Shown piece after piece: positions 1 through 9,488 of a stretch of DNA of 64,000 bases. Location of the stretch: positions 420,033 to 484,032 of the forward strand of contig NZ_CYSA01000026.1 in assembly GCF_001458355.1 (NCBI RefSeq), read 5' to 3'. This DNA is from Thalassovita gelatinovora (lineage in GTDB: Bacteria; Pseudomonadota; Alphaproteobacteria; Rhodobacterales; Rhodobacteraceae). The notes below the pieces were generated by a model, which was not told where the DNA came from, searched no databases, and saw nothing but the letters and a program-made list of their open reading frames with translations. The translations under genes and the position numbers were made by a program. Positions within the stretch are counted from its first letter, which is position 1; every line of letters starts with the position of its first letter.

Positions 1-1
1 C

Positions 2-496
2 TGGGCTTTGGAACGCGTGGGCGGTGCCGATCTTGCCACTTTGCTGTCCGACAGGATCTGGCGGCATATCGGATGCGAACATGACGGTTTTTTTACGGTG
101 GATGATGCCGGCACCGCTTTGGCCGATGGCGGTTTCAATGCGACGCTGCGCGATTACGCCCGGTTTGCAAAGATGATGCTGGACGGCGGCCGGGTGGGCG
201 ATCGGCAGATCGTGCCCGGCGCTTGGATCGACGGGATTTGCGGTGGTGCCGACGCGTCGAAATTCGGCACCCCTTACGACCTGCTATCCCCCGAAGGCGC
301 CTATCGGCGGTTCTGGTGGGTTCATAACCCGAAACGAGGCGTCTTCATGGCGCGCGGCGTGTTCGGGCAGATGATTTTCATCGACCGCAGCGCCGACACC
401 GTGATCGTCAAACTGTCAAGCTGGCCCGACTACCTGATCCCTTCATTCGGTCAGGATGCGGTCCGCGCCTGCGAAGCCATTGTCGAATGCCTGTAG
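2..496 (+). CDS. serine hydrolase of the beta-lactamase superfamily, C-terminal part
   Basis: The gene is cut by the window start; 164 C-terminal residues remain and the frame is open from base 2. The block GGFNATLRDYARFAKMML followed by GQMIFIDRSADTVIVKLSSW is the usual second half of class C beta-lactamase-like hydrolases, the group that also holds 6-aminohexanoate-oligomer hydrolases and penicillin-binding esterases. The SxxK nucleophile motif would lie upstream and cannot be checked, so substrate and activity are open. The stop codon lies inside the left arm of a GC-rich hairpin (496-518), and the next gene converges from the other strand. Family assignment is fairly safe; a specific function is not. 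Confidence 0.75.
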   Translation, partial: WALERVGGADLATLLSDRIWRHIGCEHDGFFTVDDAGTALADGGFNATLRDYARFAKMMLDGGRVGDRQIVPGAWIDGICGGADASKFGTPYDLLSPEGAYRRFWWVHNPKRGVFMARGVFGQMIFIDRSADTVIVKLSSWPDYLIPSFGQDAVRACEAIVECL

Positions 497-518
497 CCCG
501 GCCGGTTTCAGGCCGGGC
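496..518. terminator. GC hairpin between convergent genes
   Basis: Eight-base perfect arms (496-503 and 511-518) with a seven-base loop lie between two convergent genes. No T-run follows on either strand, so it is at best a weak or bidirectional terminator. Confidence 0.4.
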
Positions 519-524
519 AATGGA

Positions 525-1733
525 TCACTGGTAGCGCAGTGCCTCGATTGGGTCCAGGCGGGCGGCGCGGCGGGCTGGGAAATAGCCGAACACAACCCCC
601 ACCGTCGCTGAAAACAGAAAGGCAATCAGCACGATCATGGGGTTTGGGCTGAAAGGGATGACCATGATGTTCGAAGCCACCGCCGCCAACCCGAGACCCA
701 ACAGGATACCCACGATCCCGCCAATCGTGGACAACACGATGGCTTCTACCAAAAACTGCAACAGAACCTGATTGGCCGTGGCCCCAACTGCCAACCTGAT
801 GCCGATTTCGCGGGTGCGTTCGGTCACGGAAACGAGCATGATATTCATGATGCCGATCCCGCCAACCAACAGGCTAACCGCTGCAACCGCAGACAAAAGC
901 CCGGTCAGCACATTGGTGATGCCTGTCAACATCGACGCCAATTGTTTCATGTCGCGGACATTGAAATCGTCTTCTTCGCCGTCGCCGATCCGGCGGCGTT
1001 CGCGCATCAGCATTTCGATATCCACCACGGCGCGGTCAGTGGATACGCCATCCATCGCCGCGACATAGATGATCGAAACGTCGCTCGACCCAACGATCCG
1101 GCGCTGAAACGCCTTGATCGGCATCATGACGATATCGTCCTGATCGGTGCCAAAACTTGACGCTCCTTTCGCTTCAAGCAAACCGATCACATCGCAGGAT
1201 ACGTTTTTCAACCGTATGGTTTCCCCGATCGGGTCGGTATTGCCGAACAAGTCCTGACGTACGGTTTCGCCGATGATGCAAACGGCCTTGCCCGAATTTT
1301 CCTCGGCTGGTAGGAACCCGCGCCCCAGCACCACCGGCCAGTCGACGACATCAAGGTATCGCGCATCCGTGCCCGCGACCGATGTACGTGTATCCTCGGC
1401 CCCATAGACCGCGTTCAGGCTGGTCTGGTTATAGGGCGCGGCGGTCCGCACGCTGGAAAGTTGATTAATCAACGCGTCGACATCCTGCAATTCAAGTGCG
1501 GCGGAAATCGAATTGTTGCCCGGTCCCATTTGCCCAGCCCCGGGCAGGACCATCAAGACATTCGTCCCCAGTTTTTCGACATCTGCGGTGACCTGATCGG
1601 AACTGCCTTGCCCCACCGTGACCATGGCAATCACGGCTGCCACGCCGATGACGATGCCCAACACGGTCAGGATGGATCGCAAAGCGTTGCGAAAGATGGC
1701 TTGGATCGCCAGACGGACGGTTTGCCAGATCAT
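525..1733 (-). CDS. MacB-like ABC transporter permease (FtsX family)
   Basis: 402 residues with the MacB/FtsX layout: one membrane helix at about 20-41, a large periplasmic MacB_PCD domain (about 45-265), then three membrane helices at about 280-305, 325-355 and 365-390. The motif ERTREIGIRLAVGA and the ending FPARRAARLDPIEALRYQ are hallmarks of the family. Such permeases do not form a channel but use cytoplasmic ATP hydrolysis to drive extrusion through an adaptor and an outer-membrane TolC-type duct. Its ATG overlaps the stop of the ATPase gene by four bases, and the adaptor gene lies one step further upstream, so all three belong to one operon. Substrate (macrolide, peptide, lipopeptide or siderophore) is unknown. 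No TolC gene is in the window. Confidence 0.9.
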   Translation of the reverse strand: MIWQTVRLAIQAIFRNALRSILTVLGIVIGVAAVIAMVTVGQGSSDQVTADVEKLGTNVLMVLPGAGQMGPGNNSISAALELQDVDALINQLSSVRTAAPYNQTSLNAVYGAEDTRTSVAGTDARYLDVVDWPVVLGRGFLPAEENSGKAVCIIGETVRQDLFGNTDPIGETIRLKNVSCDVIGLLEAKGASSFGTDQDDIVMMPIKAFQRRIVGSSDVSIIYVAAMDGVSTDRAVVDIEMLMRERRRIGDGEEDDFNVRDMKQLASMLTGITNVLTGLLSAVAAVSLLVGGIGIMNIMLVSVTERTREIGIRLAVGATANQVLLQFLVEAIVLSTIGGIVGILLGLGLAAVASNIMVIPFSPNPMIVLIAFLFSATVGVVFGYFPARRAARLDPIEALRYQ

Positions 1734-2470
1734 GCGCTATGCCTTCCTTGTGCGAACACCTCTTCGGGCGTGCCGGTGCGTTCGACCTGACCGTCAACCA
1801 TCCAGATCACCCGGTGGGCATAGGCGGCCATGTCTTCTTCATGTGTGACCATGACAATGGTTATGTGGTCACGCACGTTCAAATCGTTCAGCAAATCCAT
1901 GATTTCCAATGACCGTTTGGTATCCAGATTGCCGGTGGGTTCATCCGCCAGAATGACCTGTGGATGGGCGACCAGCGCCCGAGCGATGGCGACACGCTGC
2001 TGCTGACCGCCGGACAGTTCCGAAGGATCGTGATGTTCGCGCCCTTTCAGTCCGACCTTTGCCAACGCATCCAACGCCTGTTCTCGGCGTTGGGCCGGGG
2101 GTAGGCCCTTGTAGATCAGGGGAAGTTCCACGTTGTCCAAAGCCGTTGTTCGGGCCAGCAGGTTGAAGCCCTGAAACACGAAACCCAAGTAGTTTCGGCG
2201 CAACAGCGCACGCTGGTTCTGGGTAAGGGACCCGACCTGCACCCCGTTGAACAGATAGTCGCCGCTGGTGGGGGTGTCGAGACAACCGATCATGTTCATC
2301 GCTGTCGACTTTCCCGACCCCGATGGTCCCATCAGGGCCACGAATTCCCCGGGCGCTATGGTCAGATTGAAATCATTCAAGGCGCGCACTTCGGCGGCAC
2401 CGTGGCCATATGTTTTGTCGACGTGGCGCAGTTCGATCACGGGCGGGTCGGATTGTGTGCCTCCGGCCAT
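1730..2470 (-). CDS. MacB/LolD-type ABC transporter ATP-binding protein
   Basis: 246 residues, one ABC domain. Walker [10 protein letters not shown] near residue 49, signature [15 protein letters not shown], Walker B ILADEPTG and the switch region MVTHEED are intact, so an active ATPase is expected. Closest in type to the MacB nucleotide-binding half and to LolD: here ATPase and permease are separate genes, whereas Escherichia coli MacB is a fusion. The ATG follows the adaptor gene's TAA after a single base, and its stop overlaps the permease start, which indicates translational coupling through the operon. Confidence 0.92.
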   Translation of the reverse strand: MAGGTQSDPPVIELRHVDKTYGHGAAEVRALNDFNLTIAPGEFVALMGPSGSGKSTAMNMIGCLDTPTSGDYLFNGVQVGSLTQNQRALLRRNYLGFVFQGFNLLARTTALDNVELPLIYKGLPPAQRREQALDALAKVGLKGREHHDPSELSGGQQQRVAIARALVAHPQVILADEPTGNLDTKRSLEIMDLLNDLNVRDHITIVMVTHEEDMAAYAHRVIWMVDGQVERTGTPEEVFAQGRHSA

Positions 2471-2471
2471 A

Positions 2472-3731
2472 TTACCGGCCCTCGATCATATCGGTGATGA
2501 CCTGATCCCCATCGACAAGATCGCCCCCGGCAACGATGGTTTGCAGACCGTCGCTGTCGCCCTTTTCAACCTCGATTTCGACAGGGATATCATTCCGAAG
2601 CACCCAAAGAGTACTGTCGGATCCCGCCCGGGTGGAATCCGCAGGACGGGAAGGCATGATAAGACCCAGCAAGCCGCCGCCACCGCTGTTCTTGTCTGAC
2701 GCTTCAACTTCGACCACCTGCGGCGGCGCGAACCGCAAGGCCGCGTTGGGCACCAGCAACACGTCGTTATATTGCGCCACCGAAATATCCGCCGTGGCCG
2801 TCATGCCGGGGCGCAGCAACAGGTTGTCATTCTCGACCGACAAGATCGCCTTGTAGGTGACCAACCCATCCGTGCTGTCAGGGGCATAGCGCACCATGGA
2901 TATTTGCGCTGGAAAAGGGTGATCATCATAGGCGTCTACGGTGAAGATCGCTTTGTCATCTACGTTGATGCGGCCAATATCGGCCTCGGCAACATCGACC
3001 TGCAATTCCATCTGCGCCAGATCCTCGGCGATGGTGAACAGCTTGGGGGCAGACAGGCTGGCGGCCACGATCTGACCCGCATCCACCGTGCGGTCCAATA
3101 CGATACCATTGATCGGCGAAATGATCGTGGCCTTGCTCAGGACCGCTATTTGCGCCTCCAATTGTGCCTGTGCCAGATCCACATTGGCCTGAGCACTGGC
3201 CACATTGGCAAGCGCACGCCCCAATGCCGCTTCGGATACGGTCAGATTGGTGCGCGACGTCACCCCACGTTCGTCCAACTGCCGCGCAATGTCGTAATTT
3301 GCTTCGGCTTCGACCAAGCTCGCGCGGGCATTGGCCAATTGTGCATCGGCGGCCGCATGATTGGCCTCTTGAACCGCCAACTGGGCGTCCAATTGGACCG
3401 TATCCATTCTGGCAAGGACCTGACCCGCCGTGACCGTGTCGTTGTAATCCACCAATACTTCGGCAATCGTTCCAGACAGCTCCGATGAAATCTCAACCTG
3501 ATTGGTCGGTTCGATCGCGCCGGTTGCCGTGACGGTCACGGTCAGATCCCCTTGGCTTACCTTTTCGGTGATATAGGTCACCTTGGCGCGTTCTTCGGCG
3601 TCTTGCATCCACCACCAGCCGATTGCGCCCAAAACAACCGCCACGCCGATCCAAAGCAGCCATGTCTTCAGATGATGTTTCGTATCGCCGACACCAAGAG
3701 ACGCTTCGATCTCGCTTTGAATTTCGCTCAT
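2472..3731 (-). CDS. MacA-like periplasmic adaptor (membrane fusion protein)
   Basis: 419 residues from the chosen ATG at 3731, which has GGAG eight bases upstream; an in-frame TTG at 3776 lacks such a site. A single membrane helix at about 26-42 anchors the protein in the inner membrane. A barrel-sandwich (lipoyl-like) half motif at QVEISSELSGTIAEV, a long alpha-helical hairpin rich in Ala, Gln and Glu, and a beta-barrel (PGMTATADISVAQ) follow in HlyD/MacA order. The adaptor links the MacB-like permease to an outer-membrane channel. It is the first gene of the three-gene exporter operon. A loop rich in Gly and Ser between the barrel and the last domain is unusual but unassigned. Confidence 0.9.
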   Translation of the reverse strand: MSEIQSEIEASLGVGDTKHHLKTWLLWIGVAVVLGAIGWWWMQDAEERAKVTYITEKVSQGDLTVTVTATGAIEPTNQVEISSELSGTIAEVLVDYNDTVTAGQVLARMDTVQLDAQLAVQEANHAAADAQLANARASLVEAEANYDIARQLDERGVTSRTNLTVSEAALGRALANVASAQANVDLAQAQLEAQIAVLSKATIISPINGIVLDRTVDAGQIVAASLSAPKLFTIAEDLAQMELQVDVAEADIGRINVDDKAIFTVDAYDDHPFPAQISMVRYAPDSTDGLVTYKAILSVENDNLLLRPGMTATADISVAQYNDVLLVPNAALRFAPPQVVEVEASDKNSGGGGLLGLIMPSRPADSTRAGSDSTLWVLRNDIPVEIEVEKGDSDGLQTIVAGGDLVDGDQVITDMIEGR

Positions 3732-3849
3732 GTTGTGGCTCCGGACCGGATTGGATTTTCGCGTACTCTCCTGCAATTCACCGCAAAGAGCATTGATTCA
3801 AATCATCTACGGTCTGGAAAGATTTTTCCGTCGTATTTCTTGGTTCAGC

Positions 3850-3888
3850 ACCGGGCGGGGCAGGGTAAACGATTTTGCCCCGCGCGGT
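3850..3888 (-). terminator. hairpin after the BMP transporter operon
   Basis: Inverted repeat GCGGGGCA / TGCCCCGC (3855-3862 and 3876-3883), extended by ACCG / CGGT at its outer edges with small mismatches. It starts just past the stop of the last BMP permease gene and ahead of the adaptor gene. There is no clear U-run, so termination strength is uncertain. Confidence 0.5.
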
Positions 3889-5157
3889 TCATTCCTTCAC
3901 ATAGGGTTTGCCGTCAGCAGCGGGCGGGCGCGCCCGGCCAATCAACCCGGCAACGACGATCATCGTCGCGATATAAGGCGCCATCGACAGGAATTCCGAA
4001 GGGATCGGCGTGTTTAGCAGCGCAAGCTTTTGCTGAAGCGAGTCGGCAAAGCCGAAAACCAGCGCCGCCATCAGAGCGCCAACCGGGTGCCAGCGGCCAA
4101 AAATCATCGCCGCCAACCCGATATAGCCGCGCCCGCCGGTCATGTTTTCATCGAAGCGCCCGACCGACCCCAGCGTGAACCAAGCCCCCCCGAACCCGGC
4201 GACCATGCCGCCAAGCGTGACATGGATGTAGCGGGTGCGATACACGTTGATCCCCAGCGTATCGGCCGCACGGGGGTGTTCGCCCACCGCTCTTGCACGC
4301 AATCCGCTGCGGGTGTGAAACAGGTAATAGGTCGCAACCGCCACAAGGATCAGTGCGCCATAGACAAAGATGTTCTGGTTGAACAGCATTGGCCCGATCA
4401 CCGGCAAGTCACCCAGAAACGGGATTTTCACCGCCCGGAAAACCGGCGCGTTGTTCAGTTGGCGCATTTCGGAAAAGACCTGCGAACTGACATAACTGGT
4501 CACGCCCAGAACGAAAAGGTTGATCACCACACCGGCCACGATCTGATCCATCCGGTAGGTCACCACGAGCGCCGCAAGGATAAGCCCGAAAGCCCCGCCG
4601 ACCAGCACGGCTGCGACCAACCCGACCCAGCCGCCGAGCAGCGACCCGATCAGCGCCCCGGTGAACGCCCCGGCAAGCAGCATACCCTCGATGGCAATAT
4701 TGACCACGGCCACGCGTTCACACAGCACCCCGGCAAGCCCGCCAAGCGCGATCGGCATGGCGCGCACGACCGTGGCCTGCAACATGCCGGTCAGCGAAAA
4801 CGATTTGCCGGTGGTTGCCCAGACGAGAAAGGCAAACACCAGAATTGCCAATCCAATACCCAGTGACATCGAAGTCCAGCGGGTTCCGCCGCGGATAAGT
4901 TCGCGGGCACCCAGAAAGGCAAGCAGTGCCGCGGCAACATAGGTGAACGGTGCGGACGGAACGACGAGATTGGGCAGCGCAAACGGATCTGTCGGGCGCG
5001 ACAAGCGGAATGTCGCGTCCCCCGAAAGCCCCCAGCCAAAGACAACCACGACAAAAATCGCCAGCAGGATCAGAAGGCCGCCAATGATCCGCGATTGGCG
5101 CTGCTTTCCGGTTTCGATATGTTGAGTAGCAATAGACACCTCGGTCACGTTGGTCAT
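3889..5157 (-). CDS. BMP-family importer, second inner-membrane permease
   Basis: 422 residues from ATG 5157, which overlaps the preceding permease stop as ATGA and has GGAGG seven bases upstream; a longer in-frame start at 5199 has nothing to favour it. Many hydrophobic helices and the conserved run VVNIAIEGMLLAGAF place it in the LivH/LivM-like (BPD_transp_2) permease family that serves BMP-type substrate-binding proteins (Bacillus YufQ/NupQ, Treponema PnrA systems). It pairs with the adjacent permease to form the membrane channel. The first helix region is extended compared with typical 310-residue members, and the N-terminal 40 residues are polar. The likely substrate class is nucleosides or related compounds. 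Confidence 0.9.
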   Translation of the reverse strand: MTNVTEVSIATQHIETGKQRQSRIIGGLLILLAIFVVVVFGWGLSGDATFRLSRPTDPFALPNLVVPSAPFTYVAAALLAFLGARELIRGGTRWTSMSLGIGLAILVFAFLVWATTGKSFSLTGMLQATVVRAMPIALGGLAGVLCERVAVVNIAIEGMLLAGAFTGALIGSLLGGWVGLVAAVLVGGAFGLILAALVVTYRMDQIVAGVVINLFVLGVTSYVSSQVFSEMRQLNNAPVFRAVKIPFLGDLPVIGPMLFNQNIFVYGALILVAVATYYLFHTRSGLRARAVGEHPRAADTLGINVYRTRYIHVTLGGMVAGFGGAWFTLGSVGRFDENMTGGRGYIGLAAMIFGRWHPVGALMAALVFGFADSLQQKLALLNTPIPSEFLSMAPYIATMIVVAGLIGRARPPAADGKPYVKE

Positions 5158-6308
5158 TGCGAACCTCCAGACGCATTGTCGGATTTCCTGAAACCCCATG
5201 GAAAAATCGCGCGTACCAGCAGCGGTGCTGCGATGAACACGATGATCAGGGCCTGAATGATGGCGATCAGGTCGATCGACACGCCCGCATCCACCTGCAT
5301 CTGTCGCCCGCCCGCTTCCAATCCGCCGAACAGCAGGCCGGCAAACAGGATGCCGACCGGATGCGACCGCCCCAGCAGGGCAAGCGCGATGGCGTCAAAC
5401 CCGATTCCGGCTGAAAATCCGGGGCTTGCCCGGTCCAGAACGCCCAGAACCTGTGCTGCACCGGCAAGCCCTGCCAGTGCTCCGGCGGTGCCCATCGCGG
5501 CGACAATCACAAGGCCCGACTTGATCCCGGCATAGCGGGCCGCATCCGGGTTTTCACCGCTGGCACGGAACGCGAAACCGATCTTTGATCGGAACAAAAG
5601 CCACCAGACCAACGCGACAGCGCCAAGCATCAGGAACAACCCGGCATGCACCCTAAGATTGGGATCGATCCAGTCCAGCAAGCGCGGCAATTGGCCCGCG
5701 TCGGGCACCGATTTCGAAATCGGATCGGACCGGCCTTCTTTCTGGATGAACGGTTGTCGCAGCAGGTAATTCAGCAACTGGAACGAAATCAGGTTCAGCA
5801 TGATCGTCGAAATTACCTCATGGGCCCCGGTGGTTGCTTTCAAAATCCCAGCAATCGAGGCGTAAAGCCCGCCCACCACCGCCCCCGCAAGAAGCGAAAG
5901 CGGCATCAGCAGCGCGAAGGGCAGACCGTCAAAGGTGAATGAAAACACCACCGCCGCCGTGCCGCCCAGCAAAAGCTGACCCTCGGCCCCGATATTGAAC
6001 AGCCCGGCCCGGAACCCAAGCCCAAGCCCAAGCCCGGCCAATACCAGAGGTATCGCAGCCGTCAACGTTTCCGAAACGGCGCTGAGAGACCCCACCGATC
6101 CCTTGGCCAAGGCCACGAAACTTTTGCCGATCGTCGGCAAATCGACACCTGTGGCAAACATGATCAAGGCCCCAAGGATCAGGGCCACGATCACCGCAAA
6201 AACCGGCACGACAACCAGATCTTCAAAATCCTGCCGTCCCCGCGTCGAGCGATTGAGCAGCGCACGACCAGCGTCGTCCAATTCGCGTTTTCCGATGGAT
6301 GTGGTCAT
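5154..6308 (-). CDS. BMP-family importer, first inner-membrane permease
   Basis: 384 residues. An N-terminal cytosolic stretch of about 30 residues is followed by eight to ten hydrophobic segments. The motif GLFNIGAEGQLLLGG is the family hallmark of the YufP/NupP type of BPD_transp_2 permeases. The start ATG overlaps the ATPase stop (ATGA) and the stop overlaps the next permease start, so the three genes are translated as a coupled unit. It forms a heterodimeric channel with the product of the following gene in the inner membrane. Confidence 0.9.
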   Translation of the reverse strand: MTTSIGKRELDDAGRALLNRSTRGRQDFEDLVVVPVFAVIVALILGALIMFATGVDLPTIGKSFVALAKGSVGSLSAVSETLTAAIPLVLAGLGLGLGFRAGLFNIGAEGQLLLGGTAAVVFSFTFDGLPFALLMPLSLLAGAVVGGLYASIAGILKATTGAHEVISTIMLNLISFQLLNYLLRQPFIQKEGRSDPISKSVPDAGQLPRLLDWIDPNLRVHAGLFLMLGAVALVWWLLFRSKIGFAFRASGENPDAARYAGIKSGLVIVAAMGTAGALAGLAGAAQVLGVLDRASPGFSAGIGFDAIALALLGRSHPVGILFAGLLFGGLEAGGRQMQVDAGVSIDLIAIIQALIIVFIAAPLLVRAIFPWGFRKSDNASGGSQ

Positions 6309-7828
6309 GCCGCCGCACCTTCCGTGGCTCCGGCCATGGCCAGACCGATCGCGTTGCGATCCGCCTTGCCGCCGGTATTGTCAAACTGGGCCACGATCCG
6401 GCCCTTGTACATCACCACAATGCGGTCAGACAGCGCCATGATTTCATCCAGCTCGGACGACACGATGAGAACCCCATCGCCTTCGTCGCGGCTGCCGATC
6501 AGGCGCTTGTGGATGTATTCGATTGATCCCACGTCCAATCCCCGCGTCGGCTGCGCCGCGATGACAAGCTTGGTTTCGCGCTCAAGTTCCCGCGCCACGA
6601 CCATCTTTTGCTGATTGCCACCCGACAGGTTGCCCGCCTGTAGAAATACACTTGGCGTGCGGATGTCGAAATCGACGCAAAACGCCGCGGCGGTTTCGGA
6701 CACATGGGGCCAATCGATCGCGGCGCCGCGGGCATATTCATCATCATAATAGGAATTCAGCACCATGTTTTCGGCGATGGTGAAATTCGCGATCATGCCG
6801 GATTTGTGGCGATCCTCGGGGATATGCGCCATACCACGGCGGTGGCGTTCGCGGACCGACATGCGGGTAATGTCGTCGCCATCAAATACAATGGCCCCCG
6901 AAGACGTGTGCGTCAGCCCGGTTATGGCTTCGACCAAAGCGGTTTGACCATTGCCTTGTACACCGGCGATGCCGACAACCTCGCCGGAATTGACCGTCAG
7001 ACTCAGATGATTGACCGCGATTTCATCGTTGTCGCGCATGACCACAAGATCTTTGATATCCAGCATCGGCTGACCCGGCGTGGCCGGGGTCTTGTCCACG
7101 GTGAAGCTGACGGGCCGCCCCACCATCATTTCGGCAAGCTGTTCTTCGGTCAATTGGCGGGGGTCGCCTTCGCCGGTAATCCGCCCGGCGCGCAGCACGC
7201 TGATGCGGTCCGAGATCTCAAGAATTTCGTGCAGCTTGTGGGTAATGAAGACGATCGCCTTGCCGGCGTCGCGCAGCGATTTCACGATTTCAAAGAAATC
7301 GTCAACTTCCTGCGGGGTCAGCACGGCGGTGGGTTCGTCAAGGATCAGCACATCGGCTGACCGAAACAGGACTTTCAGGATTTCAACCCGCTGCTGGATG
7401 CCGACGGGCAAATCTTCAATCAGCGCGTCAGGATTGACCTCAAGACCGTATTTATCATTGATTTCACGGACTTGCGCGCGTGCGGTTTCAAGGTCGAGGC
7501 GGTCGAACCGCCCGGTGGGTTCGACGCCCAGCACAACATTTTCGGCGACAGTGAACACCGGAACCAACATGAAATGCTGGTGGACCATGCCGATCCCGGC
7601 GGCAATTGATGCGCCCGGCCCATCGAACTTCACCGGTTTGCCGTCGATCAGGATTTCACCTTCGTCCTGATGGTACAGGCCGCAAAGCACGTTCATCAGC
7701 GTCGACTTGCCCGCGCCGTTTTCGCCCAGCAGGCCCAGAACTTCACCGCCCTTTATTTCCAGATTCACACCGGCATTGGCCACCACAGGGCCGAAACGCT
7801 TGGTTATTCCTCTTAACTCGACGTCCAT
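6305..7828 (-). CDS. BMP-family importer, tandem-domain ABC ATPase
   Basis: 507 residues with two ABC domains, the RbsA/YufO design used by sugar and nucleoside importers. Domain 1 has Walker A GENGAGKST (about 34-42), the variant signature LPVGIQQRVEILK and Walker B LILDEPTAVLTP. Domain 2 (from about 255) has the degenerate Walker A region GIAGVQGNGQTALVEA and an intact LSGGNQQKMVVARE signature; this asymmetry is normal for the family. The ATG has GGGAG eight bases upstream. It is separated from the binding-protein gene by a strong hairpin. Confidence 0.92.
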   Translation of the reverse strand: MDVELRGITKRFGPVVANAGVNLEIKGGEVLGLLGENGAGKSTLMNVLCGLYHQDEGEILIDGKPVKFDGPGASIAAGIGMVHQHFMLVPVFTVAENVVLGVEPTGRFDRLDLETARAQVREINDKYGLEVNPDALIEDLPVGIQQRVEILKVLFRSADVLILDEPTAVLTPQEVDDFFEIVKSLRDAGKAIVFITHKLHEILEISDRISVLRAGRITGEGDPRQLTEEQLAEMMVGRPVSFTVDKTPATPGQPMLDIKDLVVMRDNDEIAVNHLSLTVNSGEVVGIAGVQGNGQTALVEAITGLTHTSSGAIVFDGDDITRMSVRERHRRGMAHIPEDRHKSGMIANFTIAENMVLNSYYDDEYARGAAIDWPHVSETAAAFCVDFDIRTPSVFLQAGNLSGGNQQKMVVARELERETKLVIAAQPTRGLDVGSIEYIHKRLIGSRDEGDGVLIVSSELDEIMALSDRIVVMYKGRIVAQFDNTGGKADRNAIGLAMAGATEGAAA

Positions 7829-7854
7829 TTAGGTCGCTCCCTGTCCGAAAGGGG

Positions 7855-7886
7855 CCGGCGCGCCGATGTCAAAACGGGCGCGCCGG
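7855..7886 (-). promoter_or_regulatory. intercistronic hairpin between bmp and ATPase genes
   Basis: Perfect ten-base arms CCGGCGCGCC (7855-7864) and GGCGCGCCGG (7877-7886) with a twelve-base loop fill the gap between the binding-protein gene and its ATPase gene. Such hairpins commonly act as partial terminators or 3' stabilisers that give more binding protein than transporter. There is no U-tract, so stabilisation or attenuation is the better guess. Confidence 0.6.
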
Positions 7887-7898
7887 ATTGTCTTGGCC

Positions 7899-8927
7899 TT
7901 AGCCTCCGACTTTGATGGAACCGTCGATGATGCCTTGCTTGATTGCCTCGACTTCGGCTTTCAGGTCGGCGGGGATCATGTCTTCCATGTCATGATACGG
8001 GGCAAGACCGACACCTTCGTTTTCCAGTGTGCCGACGATCAAGCCGCCCTCGAATTCACCTTTCATGGTCGTTTCCGTCACTTGGTAGACGGTCGAATCC
8101 ATGCGCTTCATGATCGAAGTGAGGTAGACATGCTTCTTCGCCGGATCGGTCAGGTAAAGGTCTGCATCCACGCCGACGATTTTGAGCGCCTCTGTGCCCA
8201 GCTCATCCGCCAGTGCCGCAGATCCAAGGCCAACAGGTCCTGCCACCGGCAGCACAATATCTGCACCTTCATCATACAGGTTTTGCGCAAAAGCGCGCCC
8301 GTCATCCAGCGAATCGAAGTTGTTGGTGAACAGCCCTTCGCGGCTTTCCGCATTCCAGCCGAGCACCTGCACCGTGGTGCCTTTCTGCTCGTTGTAATAG
8401 TCAACCCCGGCAGAAAAACCGTCCATGAAGATGGTCACCGGCGGGATGTTGATGCCGCCGAAGGTGCCGACGATTCCGGTCTTGCTCATCCCGGCCGACA
8501 GGTAACCGGCAAGGAACGCGGCCTGGTCGGTTGCGTAAACCTGGCCCAGCACGTTCGGGATGGTCGGATCATAGGCAAAGTCGACGATGGAAAATTTCTG
8601 ATCGGGATTCGCCTTGGCCGCGTTCGCGGTCGCGTCACCCAGCAGGAACCCAATGGTAAAGATGACATCGCACTGACCACCCAGCAGCGAATTGACGTTC
8701 GCTTCGTAATCGGATTCGGCTTGCGATTCGAGGTAACGGCCCTCGACCCCCAGCTTTTCCTGTGCGTCCAGCACGCCCTTCCATGCTGTTTGGTTGAAAC
8801 TGTTGTCGTCGATCCCGCCGGTGTCAGTGACTTGGCAAGCTGTAAAGGCCGAAGCTGCGGTCACAGTCGTGAGCATCAACGCCGAGGCGGCGATGCCGCG
8901 CAGGAAATGTCGTGTGAAAGAGGTCAT
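7899..8927 (-). CDS. BMP-family substrate-binding lipoprotein-like/periplasmic protein
   Basis: 342 residues. A Sec signal peptide covers about residues 1-27 (hydrophobic core ASALMLTTVTAASA). The run DTGGIDDNSFNQ directly after it is the diagnostic start of the BMP (basic membrane protein / PnrA / Med) fold, which binds nucleosides in several characterised members. No lipobox cysteine sits at the cleavage position; the nearest Cys is at about 31. The start has GGGAGAG upstream. It is the promoter-proximal gene of a four-gene importer. The substrate cannot be read from sequence; a purine nucleoside or an analogue is likely from the family. Confidence 0.9.
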   Translation of the reverse strand: MTSFTRHFLRGIAASALMLTTVTAASAFTACQVTDTGGIDDNSFNQTAWKGVLDAQEKLGVEGRYLESQAESDYEANVNSLLGGQCDVIFTIGFLLGDATANAAKANPDQKFSIVDFAYDPTIPNVLGQVYATDQAAFLAGYLSAGMSKTGIVGTFGGINIPPVTIFMDGFSAGVDYYNEQKGTTVQVLGWNAESREGLFTNNFDSLDDGRAFAQNLYDEGADIVLPVAGPVGLGSAALADELGTEALKIVGVDADLYLTDPAKKHVYLTSIMKRMDSTVYQVTETTMKGEFEGGLIVGTLENEGVGLAPYHDMEDMIPADLKAEVEAIKQGIIDGSIKVGG

Positions 8928-9488
8928 TTTTTCTCTCCCTGTTGGAAACGGGCAGAACCTGTGTTCTGCAATTTCATGTGTCGGGATTTCTCCCTTTGAA
9001 TTAGTATCATGGCCGCAATTTATTGTTCTTTGACCAAACAGTAAGTTAACTTAACGCGGTTGTTTTGTTGTGAGTCAATAGCCCTCTCGCGTGCAGACGC
9101 CGCCTTTGACAAAACCGAAACCGGCATCAAATCAACAATATCTGCGGGTTCGAAAAAGAAAACCCGCTGCAACAAATCTGGCTGCCCTGACGGAACCTTG
9201 GATCATCTATGTGCACCACCAATGTCTGGCGGTTTCGGTCTGTTCCACTCTCCGAGAGTTTTGGGCCCGTTGGCTGCGATGTTTGACTGACGGACGCAAT
9301 CGTGCTGCGCCGGGGGGCTGCGCCAATTCCGGCATCCTGATCGTGGCGTTTTGATATCTATTTGGTTTGGCGAAAAGCGTCCTGCGCATCTTGAAGGTCA
9401 TGTGGCGAAAAGCAACATTGGAACGCGACGGAACGCGTATATACGAACGAACAGGCTAGGGAATGACAGAAACCGGGAAACCACCCAG
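8928..9488. promoter_or_regulatory. divergent intergenic region, bmp operon / dehydrogenase
   Basis: 561 bases without a convincing gene. Two short plus-strand frames here (9060-9290, 9091-9354) have no ribosome site and no recognisable sequence. The bmp-proximal part (about 8990-9075) is AT-rich and holds the perfect palindrome AAGTTAACTT at 9043-9052 next to TTGACC (9030-9035), which fits a promoter with an operator. I see no riboswitch-like structure. Confidence 0.5.

Noticed and set aside
9091..9354. Possible small gene in the bmp/dehydrogenase gap
   Set aside because: No ribosome site, no recognisable sequence and unusual composition; judged non-coding.
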